Assembly: GCA_014529385.2 (NCBI GenBank)
Contig: CM043956.1
Location: 60,521,120-60,585,119, forward strand
DNA: 64,000 nucleotides
DNA from: Adiantum capillus-veneris
Taxonomy: Eukaryota; Streptophyta; Polypodiopsida; Polypodiales; Pteridaceae
Direction: 5' to 3'
This document shows positions 32,291-43,058 of the stretch, piece after piece. The translations under genes were made by a program, and so were the position numbers. Every line of letters begins with the position of its first letter. The first letter of the stretch is position 1. The notes below the pieces were generated by a model that saw only the letters and a list, made by a program, of their open reading frames with translations, did not search any database and was not told the DNA's origin.

Positions 32291-33262
32291 CAATAGTAAA
32301 CAACAAAGATGAACATTGAAGTAGTAAAACACTTGGCTGTTTACCTTTGATATAGAAAATTTAAAGCCCAATTCATTCCAATACTTTGGGGAGGGCTCTT
32401 ACGCATGTGATTTCAGAGGCATGCCAACTCATTGGCATCATCATTGGTAGCCAATGTTGCCTTTGAGTGTCAATGGTATGCCTTTATCGTTGCCTTATTT
32501 GTAAGGGTTAGGGTATCGCAAGCATTTGGGTTGGATTAAAATGTGAATTAATAATTAGTTATTTATTTTTAATCCACCTTGGCTATTTTGTTGGTGAGAA
32601 ATATGTTCTATTGTGTGATTGATGTGTAATCATAGATGAGAAAATGCGAAGGCAAGGACTTATTCACTTCAGGTGACCTCTATTTCTAAATAAAGAGCAA
32701 AGTCTATTTTACTCACATTTAGTACCTATGACCTTTACAACATAGTTTATTAGGATTTGAAGCTTTGGGAGTAGCACTTTACTCCATTATAAGTGGCTCA
32801 GCTACCTAACTCTTGACTATGCCAAAGGTTCTTTTTCTTTTTGCTACCTTGATGACTTGACTTTAGCAAAGAGATCTTATCATGGAGTAAGACAAAGTAA
32901 TCCAGCTTTAAGTTTGGTCATGATTTTGGAAGGTTGGATAACACCATACTTCATGTAGAATTTGTTGACTATAGTTTCTACATCAACGGAGTTGGAGATG
33001 ACTTCATTGTATGGTTGGTATGGACTTGCTTCTTGGGCCCATTGTAGATCGGGCAATCCACTTTCACAGGGGTGACATTGGGGATCAACCCCAAAAATGC
33101 AAGTATAGCACGTGAGTTCAAAAAATAAAGGATTTTTTATTGGAATTTTTAAAAAGAATTAAGAGAATTACATATAAGAAGAGGATTTTTATTGCATTTT
33201 GAAAAAAATCCATAACTTTCTTAAGAAAAATGGGTTGTTTCATTACCTCAGAGAATGTAAGT
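32291..33262. other. Sequence without recognisable genes, left target of element F
   Basis: No domain or repeat pair is recognised. The last five bases (TAAGT, 33258-33262) are the target-site duplication of element F, repeated at 52108-52112. Confidence 0.5.
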
Positions 33263-33557
33263 TGTTGAGCGGAGGACTACACCTATACATTTTTTCTCAC
33301 ACTCATATTTTTGTAAACACTTATTGTAATAAATGTCTTTCCGACTTTCATTTTTTCATGGAGCCGATTCATTGTAATTAGCGGGACTCAATTGAGTTTC
33401 CAGTTTGTATTCCCCGAGTAGTTTCACCTGCTTATGTAATTAAATTAGAGATGTGTTCACACCTCCAAGGCTGAGGTATAAGAGCCAATTATTGTAAACC
33501 TAAGGACAGTTTTTTGAATCATTAAGAAAGATAAGTTTTGAAGCGTCGTGACTGTGT

Positions 33558-33596
<39 letters not shown>

Positions 33597-34189
33597 TGTC
33601 TATCCTCTTGCTACACGAGCTACGGAGCCGCCATTGGAGAAGCGACACCGATACCAAGTGTGCGCGCATTCGGCTTCTACGCGAGGTGAGCTCCCACGAG
33701 CTTCTATGTGAGTTTTCTGCCTACCTGTGTGTCGGAATTGAGCGTGCCATATATCTATAGAACTACAGCAAGTAGAGCTACACATTAGTACCATCGGAGT
33801 CGGAATTCGGTCACCTGAATTTTTCGGCCTGTCTTCATACGCATTTACCGCACGGAGTGGTTACAGGTTGAGATTGTGTTGTAGATTCATAGGGTATCGT
33901 CCTTACCTAGTGTAGAGACTCCCCTTTTAGTTTGAGGCTGATTCGATGACTTTAGATCATGTTTCGGATAGCATTTGTTTGTAGTACGAATTTCAGTCAT
34001 TTGCGTATTTGAGAACTTAGGTTTGATTTCCTTGGTAGTGATTGTCATTAGAAGGTCGAGTAGGTGATTTGGCACCCACCTATTTGTTTCCATGCACCTG
34101 CGGGTCAAGCTCCGTCCTCGTCTAACATTCTTGTTTGTCGGTTGAGTTCTCGCTATCATAGCCACCGCTAGCGGCGTAACCGCCCAACA
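33263..34189 (+). repeat. Element F 5' LTR (927 bp)
   Basis: The LTR has a TATA box TATAAGAG at 33477-33484 and a GA run at 33560-33592 behind the probable start site. It ends CGCCCAACA just before the primer site. It differs from the 3' LTR by a few substitutions, GA-run length and a 35-base block present only in the 3' copy (around 51534-51568). Confidence 0.93.
33477..33484 (+). promoter_or_regulatory. TATA box of element F LTR
   Basis: TATAAGAG is preserved in both LTRs (51380-51387). It lies about 215 bases into the LTR, giving a plausible U3 length. Confidence 0.5.
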
Positions 34190-34191
34190 TT

Positions 34192-34210
34192 TGGCGCCGC
34201 TGCCGGGGAC
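34192..34210 (+). other. Element F primer binding site (tRNA-Asp)
   Basis: TGGCGCCGCTGCCGGGGA follows the LTR end after two T. It matches, with one change, the complement of the 3' end of plant tRNA-Asp, the usual primer of Tat/Athila-type elements. Confidence 0.85.
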
Positions 34211-34720
34211 GAGAGCCCTAAGTAGGTGACCTTAGACTAATCCTACAAGGTGAATTGTTTCATTTACTTTGTATATTTTAGTTAGAAAGGTCTAGGAGTG
34301 GTGGACTCCGAGGATCTTTGAGAGGTACTAGGAAACTTGTAGATTCCTGGGTCTTTCGTGTTTGACAATTTTTAGTTTAGATTAGATTGATTTTTGTTGG
34401 TGTTGAGTGGTTGTTGAGATTGAGGTATTTGCTAGTCCGTGTGTGGCAGTGAATCTCTTTATACTCACCATTGCAAAAACCCATTTTATGATTAGAAGTA
34501 GCTTAGGTAGAACTTGATTTGATCCTGATCTAGATCTATTAATCACTGATTTATTTGCTTGATGTGTTTGTTTGCATGTTAGATGACTAAACTGTTGATT
34601 TGGTAGTGAAACTTACATAAACAAAGTGCAGAGATATTTTCTGTGAAATTGAGTGTTGTTGAGCACTTAAGAGAGCTCTTGGAAGAGTTATGTGCCAAAA
34701 AACTAGAGTTCTGCAACTTT

Positions 34721-34744
34721 AGACATCATACGCGTATGATGTCT
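34721..34744. repeat. Palindrome copy 1
   Basis: This is an exact copy of the consensus, whose central 20 bases are ACATCATACGCGTATGATGT, flanked by AG and CT. As RNA it can form a 9-10 bp stem with the self-complementary loop ACGCGU or CGCG. Confidence 0.95.
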
Positions 34745-35011
34745 TAGGGGCTAAACAGAGATCAAAACAAAAAAATTTGACATTACCAGAGTGTTCAAAA
34801 GGGGGGTTTTACCCTAAGATCAACATAAAACAAGGGCTTTAACACTTCTAGAAACTCAAAATACCAAGTCAGAGTGCAAAAAAAAACGCAAAGAATAGGG
34901 AAAATTGATTCAGAGCTCATTTTTGCATTCAAACTTGATAAAAACACTTGAAACTCAAAGATAAACACTTGAAGAAGCTTAAAATAGAAAATTGGACAAA
35001 TCTGTGAAAAA

Positions 35012-35035
35012 AGACATCATACACGTATAATGTCT
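35012..35035. repeat. Palindrome copy 2 (two substitutions)
   Basis: It has ACACGT in place of the central ACGCGT and one arm change (ATAATG). The central change is the kind expected from CpG decay. Confidence 0.9.
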
Positions 35036-35136
35036 TTTTACACTTTCTGATGTGATTTTTGAATTTTGACTTGACAACATTGTTGCAAATATAGTGAATA
35101 GCTGAAATATCAAGTTTGGACCAAAATTGGACAAAA

Positions 35137-35160
35137 AGACATCATACGCGTATGATGTCT
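35137..35160. repeat. Palindrome copy 3
   Basis: Exact consensus copy. Confidence 0.95.
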
Positions 35161-35418
35161 CCAACCTAATTCTGGGCAAATTTTGACATTTTTCTATCAC
35201 AGATCCTTTGTACTAGTTGTCTAGAGCTTGTATTTCAAGTTTCATGTCATTTGGATCACATTTGACCCCAAGTAAGTCAAAAATCGGGAAATTGCCCAGA
35301 AAAGTCTAATTGGCCATAACTTGCACAACCAGAGTTCAAATTGAATTTTGTGAGTGGACAGAGCATAAGGGTGCTACTGGGAGTGAGCAAAGTAAAAATA
35401 TCCAAAATCTGTGAAAAA

Positions 35419-35442
35419 AGACATCATACGCGTATAATGTCT
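35419..35442. repeat. Palindrome copy 4 (one substitution)
   Basis: The centre ACGCGT is kept. One arm base is changed (ATAATG), as in copy 2. Confidence 0.93.
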
Positions 35443-35610
35443 TTTTGAGCAAATCTGATACAAAATTTTCACTAGAGATAACAGAAGTCTTCCAATTGAC
35501 AAAACAAACCATTTGACCAAGTATCATTCAGTTTGGACCACTTTTGATCACAGAAACGGGGATAAAACAAAGTGCCGAGACTAAAAAGTTAGATTCCTCT
35601 AGGGGGGTTG

Positions 35611-36319
35611 ATGAATTTGAGATCTGGTAGATATCTCCGGAATAACCAACCGAGACAAAGAGAACAAGCGAGTGTTATATCAACCGAGGAAAGTGTAAAC
35701 CAAAGTGTAGTGCGACCGTTAGAGCCGATCCTTGAAGGAAGAATTTCCGATACTTCTTCAGAGAGATCTTACGAGATTTTCACTGAACACTTAGGATACT
35801 TGAACTTAAACGAAAGAAGAAAACATGGCATCAGGACCATTAAACCCTTCGGTCACAATGAAGCTATTGTTCATCAAGTATCAATATGACAACAAGCAAG
35901 GTGCCAAGATCTACAAAGATGGTATGGATCGCTACTGTGTGAAAATAGAAGATAGACCAAGTGAGTTCAAGGATTTAGTGCCCATGAGCTATAGCGGAGA
36001 TAGGTACCTAGATGATGAAGGTATCATGTACTTGGTAGTTCTGAATCCTAACATTGTGGACAAGTGGGGATTGATGGGCACAAAAGCCAAAGTAAATGAA
36101 GAACCCGAAGAGAAAGCACCAACAATGAGCTTCCCTAATGCTAGATTAAGACGAGAAAACGAAACTTTGAGGATCAACACAGACAACATCTATGTGGGGT
36201 TATACAAGTATAATAATGGAGAGGAAGATCTCTATTATAAATGCGAGGAACCCTACGTCGATGAGTTGACAGAGCGGAAAAGACTTTATGTCTTTACCTA
36301 CAAGAGGGATCAGAAATGA
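35611..36319 (+). pseudogene. Element F N-terminal ORF (MNLRS protein)
   Basis: ATG at 35611 opens MNLRSGRYLRNNQPRQRE, a basic N-terminus followed by an acidic Ser/Glu region. A frameshift near 35830-35885 moves the reading to the frame 35825-36319, which continues with DGMDRYCVKIEDRP, YLDDEGIMYLVVLNPN and LYVFTYKRDQK. I recognise no named domain. It is probably the N-terminal part of gag. The stop TGA overlaps the next ATG as ATGA (36316-36319). A short MHLRS homologue opens element G at 61545. Confidence 0.6.
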
Positions 36320-38018
36320 AGATTATCGCATACGACAAGTATGGAAGACTATATGCAGCAATCAATAAAAAGGAGCTGGAAGGATACACATACTTTTGGG
36401 GACCACTCCACCATTATTATGTCACTCCAAGCCCACTGAGACTAGCACCTACAATTGTCATGCCAGACCCGATGGCAACAGGTAGAGAGAGGACTCATGT
36501 AACTGAATCTTTCAGTCGACCTCATTATTCTATGTCAAGCCCAATGGGAACATTAAATTCTAGAGAGTCAATTGCTACGAATCGAGGTAGTGCAGTTCCA
36601 TTCTCTACACATACTATGGTAGGTCCGATGTTTGCAGCAACACCATCACATTTGCCTCCTAGTAGTAGATTCGTGGTAAGGGAGCCAACTAGAGCAGCCC
36701 ATGAAGTCCATGACACAAGAGAAATTTTTAGTCGGGATACAGGAGCGATGAGATTGGTGGCAGACAATAGACGCATGAGACCATCTCAAATGGCCAAGTG
36801 TATGCCAAAGAAGTATAGTGGCTCAGGAGATTCATATGCACATGTCTCACTCTTTAAGCAAGTCTTAAGAGCTGAGCAGATAACAGATTTTCACACACAA
36901 TACGAAGGATTTGGTCTTACTTTAGAAGGGACTGCATTGACATGGTTTCAACCACTGAATGGTGGAGGTTTCCATGACATTGACCACTTGATGCGAGAGT
37001 TTGCTGAGGAATTTTTGAAAGAGGGATCAAATACAACACGGTATCCCAAATATATGCTTTCAAACAGAAGGAGCAAGAAAAGGTAAAGGAAGCTTTGCTT
37101 CGCTTCAAACAATACATAGAGAGATGTCCAGTACGAGAACGACCGCAAGATGACAGACTATCTGTCCTCTTTATAGAAGGGCTGAGAAATGACACTCTCA
37201 AGAAAGACTTGCACCTGAAAGCTTGTACAAGTTTTGAGCAAGTGACCAGAGAAGCATTGTACTTCGTGGATAATTGTGCTGTGTATGGAGAGGTGACAAC
37301 GGATACGGATGTCGCATCCAGTTGCTCATCATCCATAGCTAGCGAGACCACCACTAAGAAGAGTGTCCAAACAACAACAATGCCGAACATGGAACAAATG
37401 ATAAAAGATGTTATAAGGAGATTAGCACCATACCCTAAACCAATGCCAAAACTAACAAAATGGTGTGCAATCGAACAAAAATGGAAAAATCACTCAACAG
37501 AGGAGTGCTATTACAACAAGGGTTATGTGAAGGAGCATCGGTATGCACCTCCAGCTCAAATAGCACCACCTCAGGTACATCCAGTACCAAGATACCCAAC
37601 GAGAAACGTACCAGGACCTGTGGGGATAGAAAGACCAAGGTCTGTATTGAGGCAACAACCACCTTTACCAGGAGTGAGACCGGTGGGTATTAGATATACA
37701 CCCACCCTAGAGAATCAGGAAGAACGAGCTTTAGTGCCTGTTCAGACTTATTACAAAGATTCCGATGCACCCATGGCTCCTACTGTGTATTACCCACCTG
37801 AAGAACCAAAACAACCAGAACCTTGGAGCATGATAGGAAATGTTGGACCACCAACAACCGCACACGCCTCAGATGAAGAGAGGTATAACTTGGACGCAAG
37901 AACACTTATGTTCATAGCTCATGGGGGGTTGTCAGGCCAGCCTACCCACAAAGAGCAAATCAAGGGACGCCAAGACCTGCATTGGGACCCTGTTATAAGT
38001 GTGGAGGTGACCATTTGA
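36316..38018 (+). pseudogene. Element F gag (capsid region)
   Basis: The first part (36316-37086) contains KKYSGSGDSYAHVSLFKQVL, GLTLEGTALTWFQPL and LMREFAEEF, the signature of retrotransposon gag in Tat/Athila-type elements. A frameshift near 37045 leads to the second part (37095-38018) with RFKQYIERCP, DDRLSVLFIEGLR and a Pro-rich tail. The protein forms the particle shell. Confidence 0.8.
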
Positions 38019-38926
38019 TGAATGTTTGTCCACACACAGAGATCATTAGAATAAATGCATATTGCACAGAGTGTGGTGTCACTCACTTCATTGAGGATTG
38101 TTCAAAGAATCCCAACAAAGTGCAAAAGACAACATTGAACATGCTAGAGTCGATTCCTACTAGCATTGGGTCTGAAAATGAAACCAAGATACCAACACAA
38201 GTTGTGACTAGAGCTCAAGCAAAGAAAACCACTAGAGAACCAGAGAATGGAAAGTCAGAGACGGAATTGGCAAGTCAAGGACGACGAAGCCATAGAAACA
38301 CATGGAAAGCTAGGAAAGCACGCATGAAACTAAAAAAAGAACAGCAAGACGCGATTCTAGCTGAGGAATTAAAACAAACAAAAGACAGATTAGAGATACT
38401 TGAGAGTCAAAATGGAATACGGGAAATGGACTCTGAAAAGTCGAAACTGAAGAGCGTCAAAGAGACAACAAGTGTAAGCTCAGGGGGATCAGTGTTAGTC
38501 GACAAAGTATACGAACCATTGGATGCACTGATGAGAGCTTACGAAGCGAGATTAAAGAGCAACCAAACACAAGAACAATGGTGGTTGACCTATCCAAACG
38601 CGGAATTGGAAAAGCAGAGACCCGAAATGTGTCAGAGAATGATCGAGGCTGCACAAGCCTTGTTAGAACCACCTAGAGAACCAATGAATTGTGGAAGGAA
38701 AAACCCACTTCATCAAGAGACTATCCTCTCACGGGTAGTTGAAAAGCCTAATAGTGCACAAAAGCCTAAAAAAATGCACAGGGATGAACGTATAGTTATG
38801 AACACCACAGATCAAGAAATAGAGAGTTTTCATCCTGTGATACAGAGGTCTTACGGAAGAGATGAGGATTACAACGAGTTTTGGAAACAAGTGAGAGAGG
38901 CAAACTTTGCAAACGAGCTGAGTTGA
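37982..38926 (+). pseudogene. Element F nucleocapsid knuckles and linker
   Basis: Two zinc knuckles occur in series: CYKCGGDHLMNVC and CTECGVTHFIEDC. Both have the spacing C-x2-C-x3-H-x4-C, one residue shorter than the usual CCHC. A long Lys/Glu-rich linker follows, predicted helical by composition (KARKARMKLKKEQQ). A stop at 38924-38926 interrupts the frame, which continues in the same phase to 39505. The knuckles would bind genomic RNA. Confidence 0.75.
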
Positions 38927-38998
38927 CAAGCTAATCAGACTAATGGGAAAAAGGACGTCAGGAATCCTCCCATAGAGGAATTTGAGGCAGGATCTCAA

Positions 38999-40089
38999 GT
39001 GGACTTAGATCTGCATTCTTACTGGGGGGATGGAGGCTCTGTTAGAAGTGTAGAGAGTAAACCTCATTCGTTGAAAACCTTACCTTCATACTTAGGAGAA
39101 TACGAAGCAAAATCTGAGATTAGAGCGCTTCCATCACGAGGAATCTCTTCAGAAAAAGTTTTAGACTCGCAAGGATTGATAGAGATTTTGTCAACACCAG
39201 TGACATGCACTATCACCCTAGCTGAGCTTTTGAGACTACGACCAAACATGTGGGAAACTGTAGGAAAATGCTTGGAGAAATTTGGGATAAAAGACCCAAT
39301 TGCAAAACTGCAAGAGGGCATACGAGAGCTGAGTTCGCCACAAAAAAACGCTAAGCCTATACCTTTGAACAAGGTCGGAGAGTATTGCGATGGCAAAGAG
39401 GGGAATACAACATTACCATTTGAATTCCAGGGAGTTAACACGATGGCAATACTTGACAACGGGGCTAGAGTAGCCATTGCTACGAAAGAAATCTGGAAAA
39501 AATGAGTAGCCATTGCTACGAAAGAAATCTGGCGATAAGAAAAACGAGGTTGAAACTCCAACTAGCGGACGGACATATGGAGAGACCTTTGGGACTATTA
39601 GAGAAAGTTGTAGTGACTTCTTGCGGAATTGAATACGAGCATACTTTTGCTATTGTTGACTTTGGCAAGGAGAATAAGTATGATATTATACTTGGAAGAC
39701 CGTTCATGAGACAGTTGAAAATGGTCCAGGATTGGGGTTACGACCACATATACTTGAGACATATGGAAACCACTACTCGCGTGAACCTAACAGACCATAG
39801 CTACAAGGATGTGAACCGAACACCAGTTGAAGAATTGGATTCAGCTACTTTGGCAAGATCAGAGTTTCCAGCCTGGTTAGGCAAACCCAAAGAGTTATGG
39901 ATGTGTGGAGCTTCGAACTGTGGAAGTCTGAAGCGCGAAGAATGTGTTTTAGAAAGGGCAATTGAAGACAAAAATTATATAGGTGAACCCTTGCCAGAGG
40001 ATGCACTTGAAACCATTAGAATGGACACACATTCTAGCAACCCTAGATGTTTGTGCAATTCAAGACGGTCCCACAACGAAGTTCTGTGA
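38999..40089 (+). pseudogene. Element F first protease (retropepsin), broken
   Basis: The frame to 39505 ends in MAILDNGARVAIATKEIW, where the catalytic triad reads DNG instead of DSG. A 36-base tandem duplication (39469-39540, the word GAGTAGCCATTGCTACGAAA twice) then shifts the reading. It resumes at 39502-40089 with LKLQLADGH and the second motif YDIILGRPFM. The enzyme would process gag-pol. The duplication and the Asn suggest that this copy is inactive. Confidence 0.78.
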
Positions 40090-40625
40090 TAAAGATGGAT
40101 ATGATGTGGTTCCGTACTTCATGATGAGAGCTGTACTCGAAAAGGAGATTGAAAAGATTGATACGCCAGACAACAGAGATGAAGAGGAGATGTTTCACGA
40201 CATTCCCGATCATCCAGAATGGGGAAATCAAGCTGACAACAAGTCCACAGACAACTTAAGCGAGAACGAGGAAACCATAAAGGATGTCAGATTCTACGAC
40301 TTCCCAAATCAGACTGAAAAACACCAGAAACGCTACAGAGAAAATGAAAGGGGTTAGAAACACTCCGATGCCTAGGATAAGAGGGAAAAACCAATTCCTA
40401 ATGCTAGTAAAGACAGAAGATTGTGTCAAGGACAAGATTTCCGAAAGAATGAGAGGAAATAAGCTCATGGAAAGTCAAACGAAGCTCAAGAAATCAAGTT
40501 CAACCCAGTGGAACGAAAACAGAAACAGATAAATCAAAAAAGAACATTAGAAACAAGGAAAACAAAGAGTCCAAATTGGAACGCCGAAACAAGTACAGAG
40601 AGTTAAAGAAAACTCTGAAAGAAGT
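40090..40625 (+). pseudogene. Element F protease-RT linker
   Basis: The frame 39983-40357 continues after a shift with DKDGYDVVPYFMMRAVLEKE, then a charged low-complexity region in broken frames. No domain is recognised. In intact relatives this joins protease to RT. Confidence 0.5.
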
Positions 40626-42356
40626 TTGGCGACTGAAATCGAGAGTGGTGAGGACGAAAATGCCAATGTCAAGAGAAACATGGATGTTCCCTCTCACTAC
40701 AAGAAATTTACGATAGAGGATAGGAAGGTGATATTAACCCAGCCTATCAGAGAAAGAAAGGAGAATGAATCCTATGATGGACCGGAGGACGCTAAAAAGG
40801 TTGATTTAGCAGCTCCAGGAGAGGAACCGAGACCGGTATACATAGCTACAGATTTGTCTCCGAAAGAAGAAGAGAGACTTTTGAGTCTTCTCAGAGAATA
40901 CAGGGATGTGTTTGCATGGTTGTACAAGGACTTGAAAGGAGTCGATCCATCAATATGCCAACATAAAATTCCTTTGAAACAAGACGTTAAGTCTAGCAGA
41001 CAGAGACCGTACACGTATAATGACACGTTTGCTAAGCGAATCAAAGAGGAAATAGACAAGCTAATGGAAGCTGAATTCATATATGAGATTGAACACACGG
41101 ACTGGGTATCTCCGATTCTAGGAGTGCCTAAGAAAAACGGAAAACTCCGAGTATGTGTCAATTTGAAGAAAGTAAATGCCGTGACAATCAGGGACAATTA
41201 TCCCTTGGCGATTACTGATCATGTTCTAGAACGTGTATCAGGGAAAAGAGCATATTCCTTTCTAGATGGATTTTCAGGATATAATCAACTTGCCATTGCG
41301 CCAAAGGATCAACACAAAACAGCTTTTGCAACGGAGTGGAAAATTTATGTGTATCGAGTTATGCCATTTGGCTTAACTAATGCTCCCGCAACATTCCAAA
41401 GACTGATGATGCATGCTTTCAAAGAGTACTTGAGGTTGTTTCTAGAAATATACATGGATGATTTGTGTGTGCACTCTCTTCTGAGAGATGAGCATCTAGA
41501 ACACCTAAGCAAGGTATTCGAGAAATGTAGGACATATCGCATTTGTCTCAAAACTGAGAAATGTGAGTTTATGGTCCGACAAGGCAAAATTCTGGGACAT
41601 ATTGTCTCACATAACGGAATATCCATGGATATGGAAAAGATAAAAGTAATAGTGGATATGCCTAGACCAGCCAACGCGAAACAAGTGCAGAGCTTTATGG
41701 GACATTGTGGATATTATAGACGATTCATTTATATATACGCTATAATAGGCCAACCACCTTACAGGCTAATAGTGAATTACGACTGGACAGAGGAGTGTGA
41801 GGAATCCTTCAAGAAACTGAAAGAGGCACTCATCACTGCTCCAGTCTTGAAATCACCAGATTGGGAGAAGATATTCCATGTGCATATAGATGCTTCGGCA
41901 TATGCAATAGGATGCATCTTGGCTCAGCCAGAAGAAGGAAACATGGATTTTCCAATTTGCTATGCTAGTCGACAGCTCAACAATGCTGAAAGGAATTACA
42001 CAACAACAGAGCGAGAGGGATTAGGAATGATTTATGTTGTGAAGAAATTTTGGCATTATCTTCTAGCCAATAAGTTTGTGTTTTTCACAGATCATCAAGC
42101 CTTGCTCTACCTTGTGAACAAACCATGCAATACGGGATGGATAATAAGATGGTTCATCATCTTATTAGAATTCGACTTCACGGTAGTAGTAAAGAAAGGG
42201 AAGATACATCTCAGAGCTGATCACCTTTCAAGGTTGACGAATGGAGAAGACCCTATAGGTGTAGATGACGACATACCAGATGCGTACTTATTCAACATAG
42301 AAATGATACCAAAGTGGTCTCAGGATGTTGTTAGTCTATTAACCTATGGAGGATAG
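40626..42356 (+). CDS. Element F reverse transcriptase and RNase H
   Basis: This is the only long intact frame of the element, 576 codons. RT motifs are WVSPILGVPKKNGKLRVCV (about 160-178), motif A FLDGFSGYNQ (about 212-221), MPFGLTNAPATFQRLM (246-261) and the catalytic box YMDD at 276-279. GKILGHIVSHNGI and QSFMGHCGYYRRFI follow. RNase H has Asp422 in HIDASAYAIG, YTTTEREGLG and FFTDHQALLYL with Asp489. All catalytic residues I can check are present. The stop at 42354 precedes integrase, so the original polyprotein has been split. Confidence 0.9.
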   Translation: MATEIESGEDENANVKRNMDVPSHYKKFTIEDRKVILTQPIRERKENESYDGPEDAKKVDLAAPGEEPRPVYIATDLSPKEEERLLSLLREYRDVFAWLYKDLKGVDPSICQHKIPLKQDVKSSRQRPYTYNDTFAKRIKEEIDKLMEAEFIYEIEHTDWVSPILGVPKKNGKLRVCVNLKKVNAVTIRDNYPLAITDHVLERVSGKRAYSFLDGFSGYNQLAIAPKDQHKTAFATEWKIYVYRVMPFGLTNAPATFQRLMMHAFKEYLRLFLEIYMDDLCVHSLLRDEHLEHLSKVFEKCRTYRICLKTEKCEFMVRQGKILGHIVSHNGISMDMEKIKVIVDMPRPANAKQVQSFMGHCGYYRRFIYIYAIIGQPPYRLIVNYDWTEECEESFKKLKEALITAPVLKSPDWEKIFHVHIDASAYAIGCILAQPEEGNMDFPICYASRQLNNAERNYTTTEREGLGMIYVVKKFWHYLLANKFVFFTDHQALLYLVNKPCNTGWIIRWFIILLEFDFTVVVKKGKIHLRADHLSRLTNGEDPIGVDDDIPDAYLFNIEMIPKWSQDVVSLLTYGG

Positions 42357-42416
42357 TTTGATCGAAAAGGATACAACCCAAAAAAAGTTATTATTTAGCA
42401 ATTCAAAAATCTTCAG

Positions 42417-43058
42417 TTGATTGCAGGAAGTTTGTATCACTTAGGAACCGATAACATTTTAAGGTTATGCATCAATCCTGAAGAATATAACATATATCTG
42501 CGAGAAGCACATGTTCACGAATGTGCATTTCATTGTTCAAGAAGGAACACGTACAGGAATCTGTTACAACTGGGAGTCTACTGGCCAGGAATGAAAGAGA
42601 GTGTACATGAATATTTCACGGTATGTATTACATGTTCCTCAAAACCTCCAAGTGAGTATTCAACATTGTATCAGATAATGATCGTTCCCGAATGGAGTCA
42701 TTATATTGTTGAATATCTCACAAACAGAACTTTTCCAGAGGGAACCTCAAAAGCGCGTCAGAGAGCTGTACAGACAGAAGCGCAAGATTACGTTTTAATA
42801 GGAAATCAACTCTATAAGAGAGGAAAGGACAACCAGCTTAGGATATGCGCATCACAGTCAGAGTATGTGATATTCCTAGAGCAGGCTCATGTAGAAGTAG
42901 GTGGAGGCCATTTCTCGGGTGATAAGACAGCAAAAATTGTCTTAGCTGCAGGAATATGGTGGCCGACATTACACATGGACGCTGAGGAATACATAAAACG
43001 ATGTGATGACTGTCAACGGACAAAAGAAAAAGAGATGATATGCCGCTTAGACCAATGA
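42417..43058 (+). pseudogene. Element F integrase with two HHCC zinc domains in tandem
   Basis: The first unit has H32, H39, C70 and C73 (REAHVHECAFH, then CITC). The second has H158, H165, C196 and C199 (QAHVEVGGGH, then CDDC). The spacing H-x6-H-x30-C-x2-C is the same in both, and each is preceded by a similar LY-G-D-N-LR-C segment. Between them lies the usual PEWSHYIVEYLT linker. A single HHCC domain is normal. The frame ends just before the catalytic core, which follows in another frame. Confidence 0.8.

Larger units (their letters stand above)
34211..35610 (+). other. Element F 5' leader with palindrome array
   Basis: The 1.4-kb untranslated leader contains four copies of a 24-nt palindrome at 34721-34744, 35012-35035, 35137-35160 and 35419-35442. 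Start-to-start distances are 291, 125 and 282 bases. Copies 2 and 4 share extended flanks (AAATCTGTGAAAAA before, CTTTTT after). The last copy ends 169 bases before the ATG at 35611. No gene is seen in the leader. Confidence 0.85.

Noticed and set aside
34721..35442. CRISPR-like array of evenly spaced palindromic repeats
   Set aside because: The repeats are 24-nt palindromes with 125-290 bp between them, inside a plant retrotransposon leader. Spacer size, host and context do not fit CRISPR.
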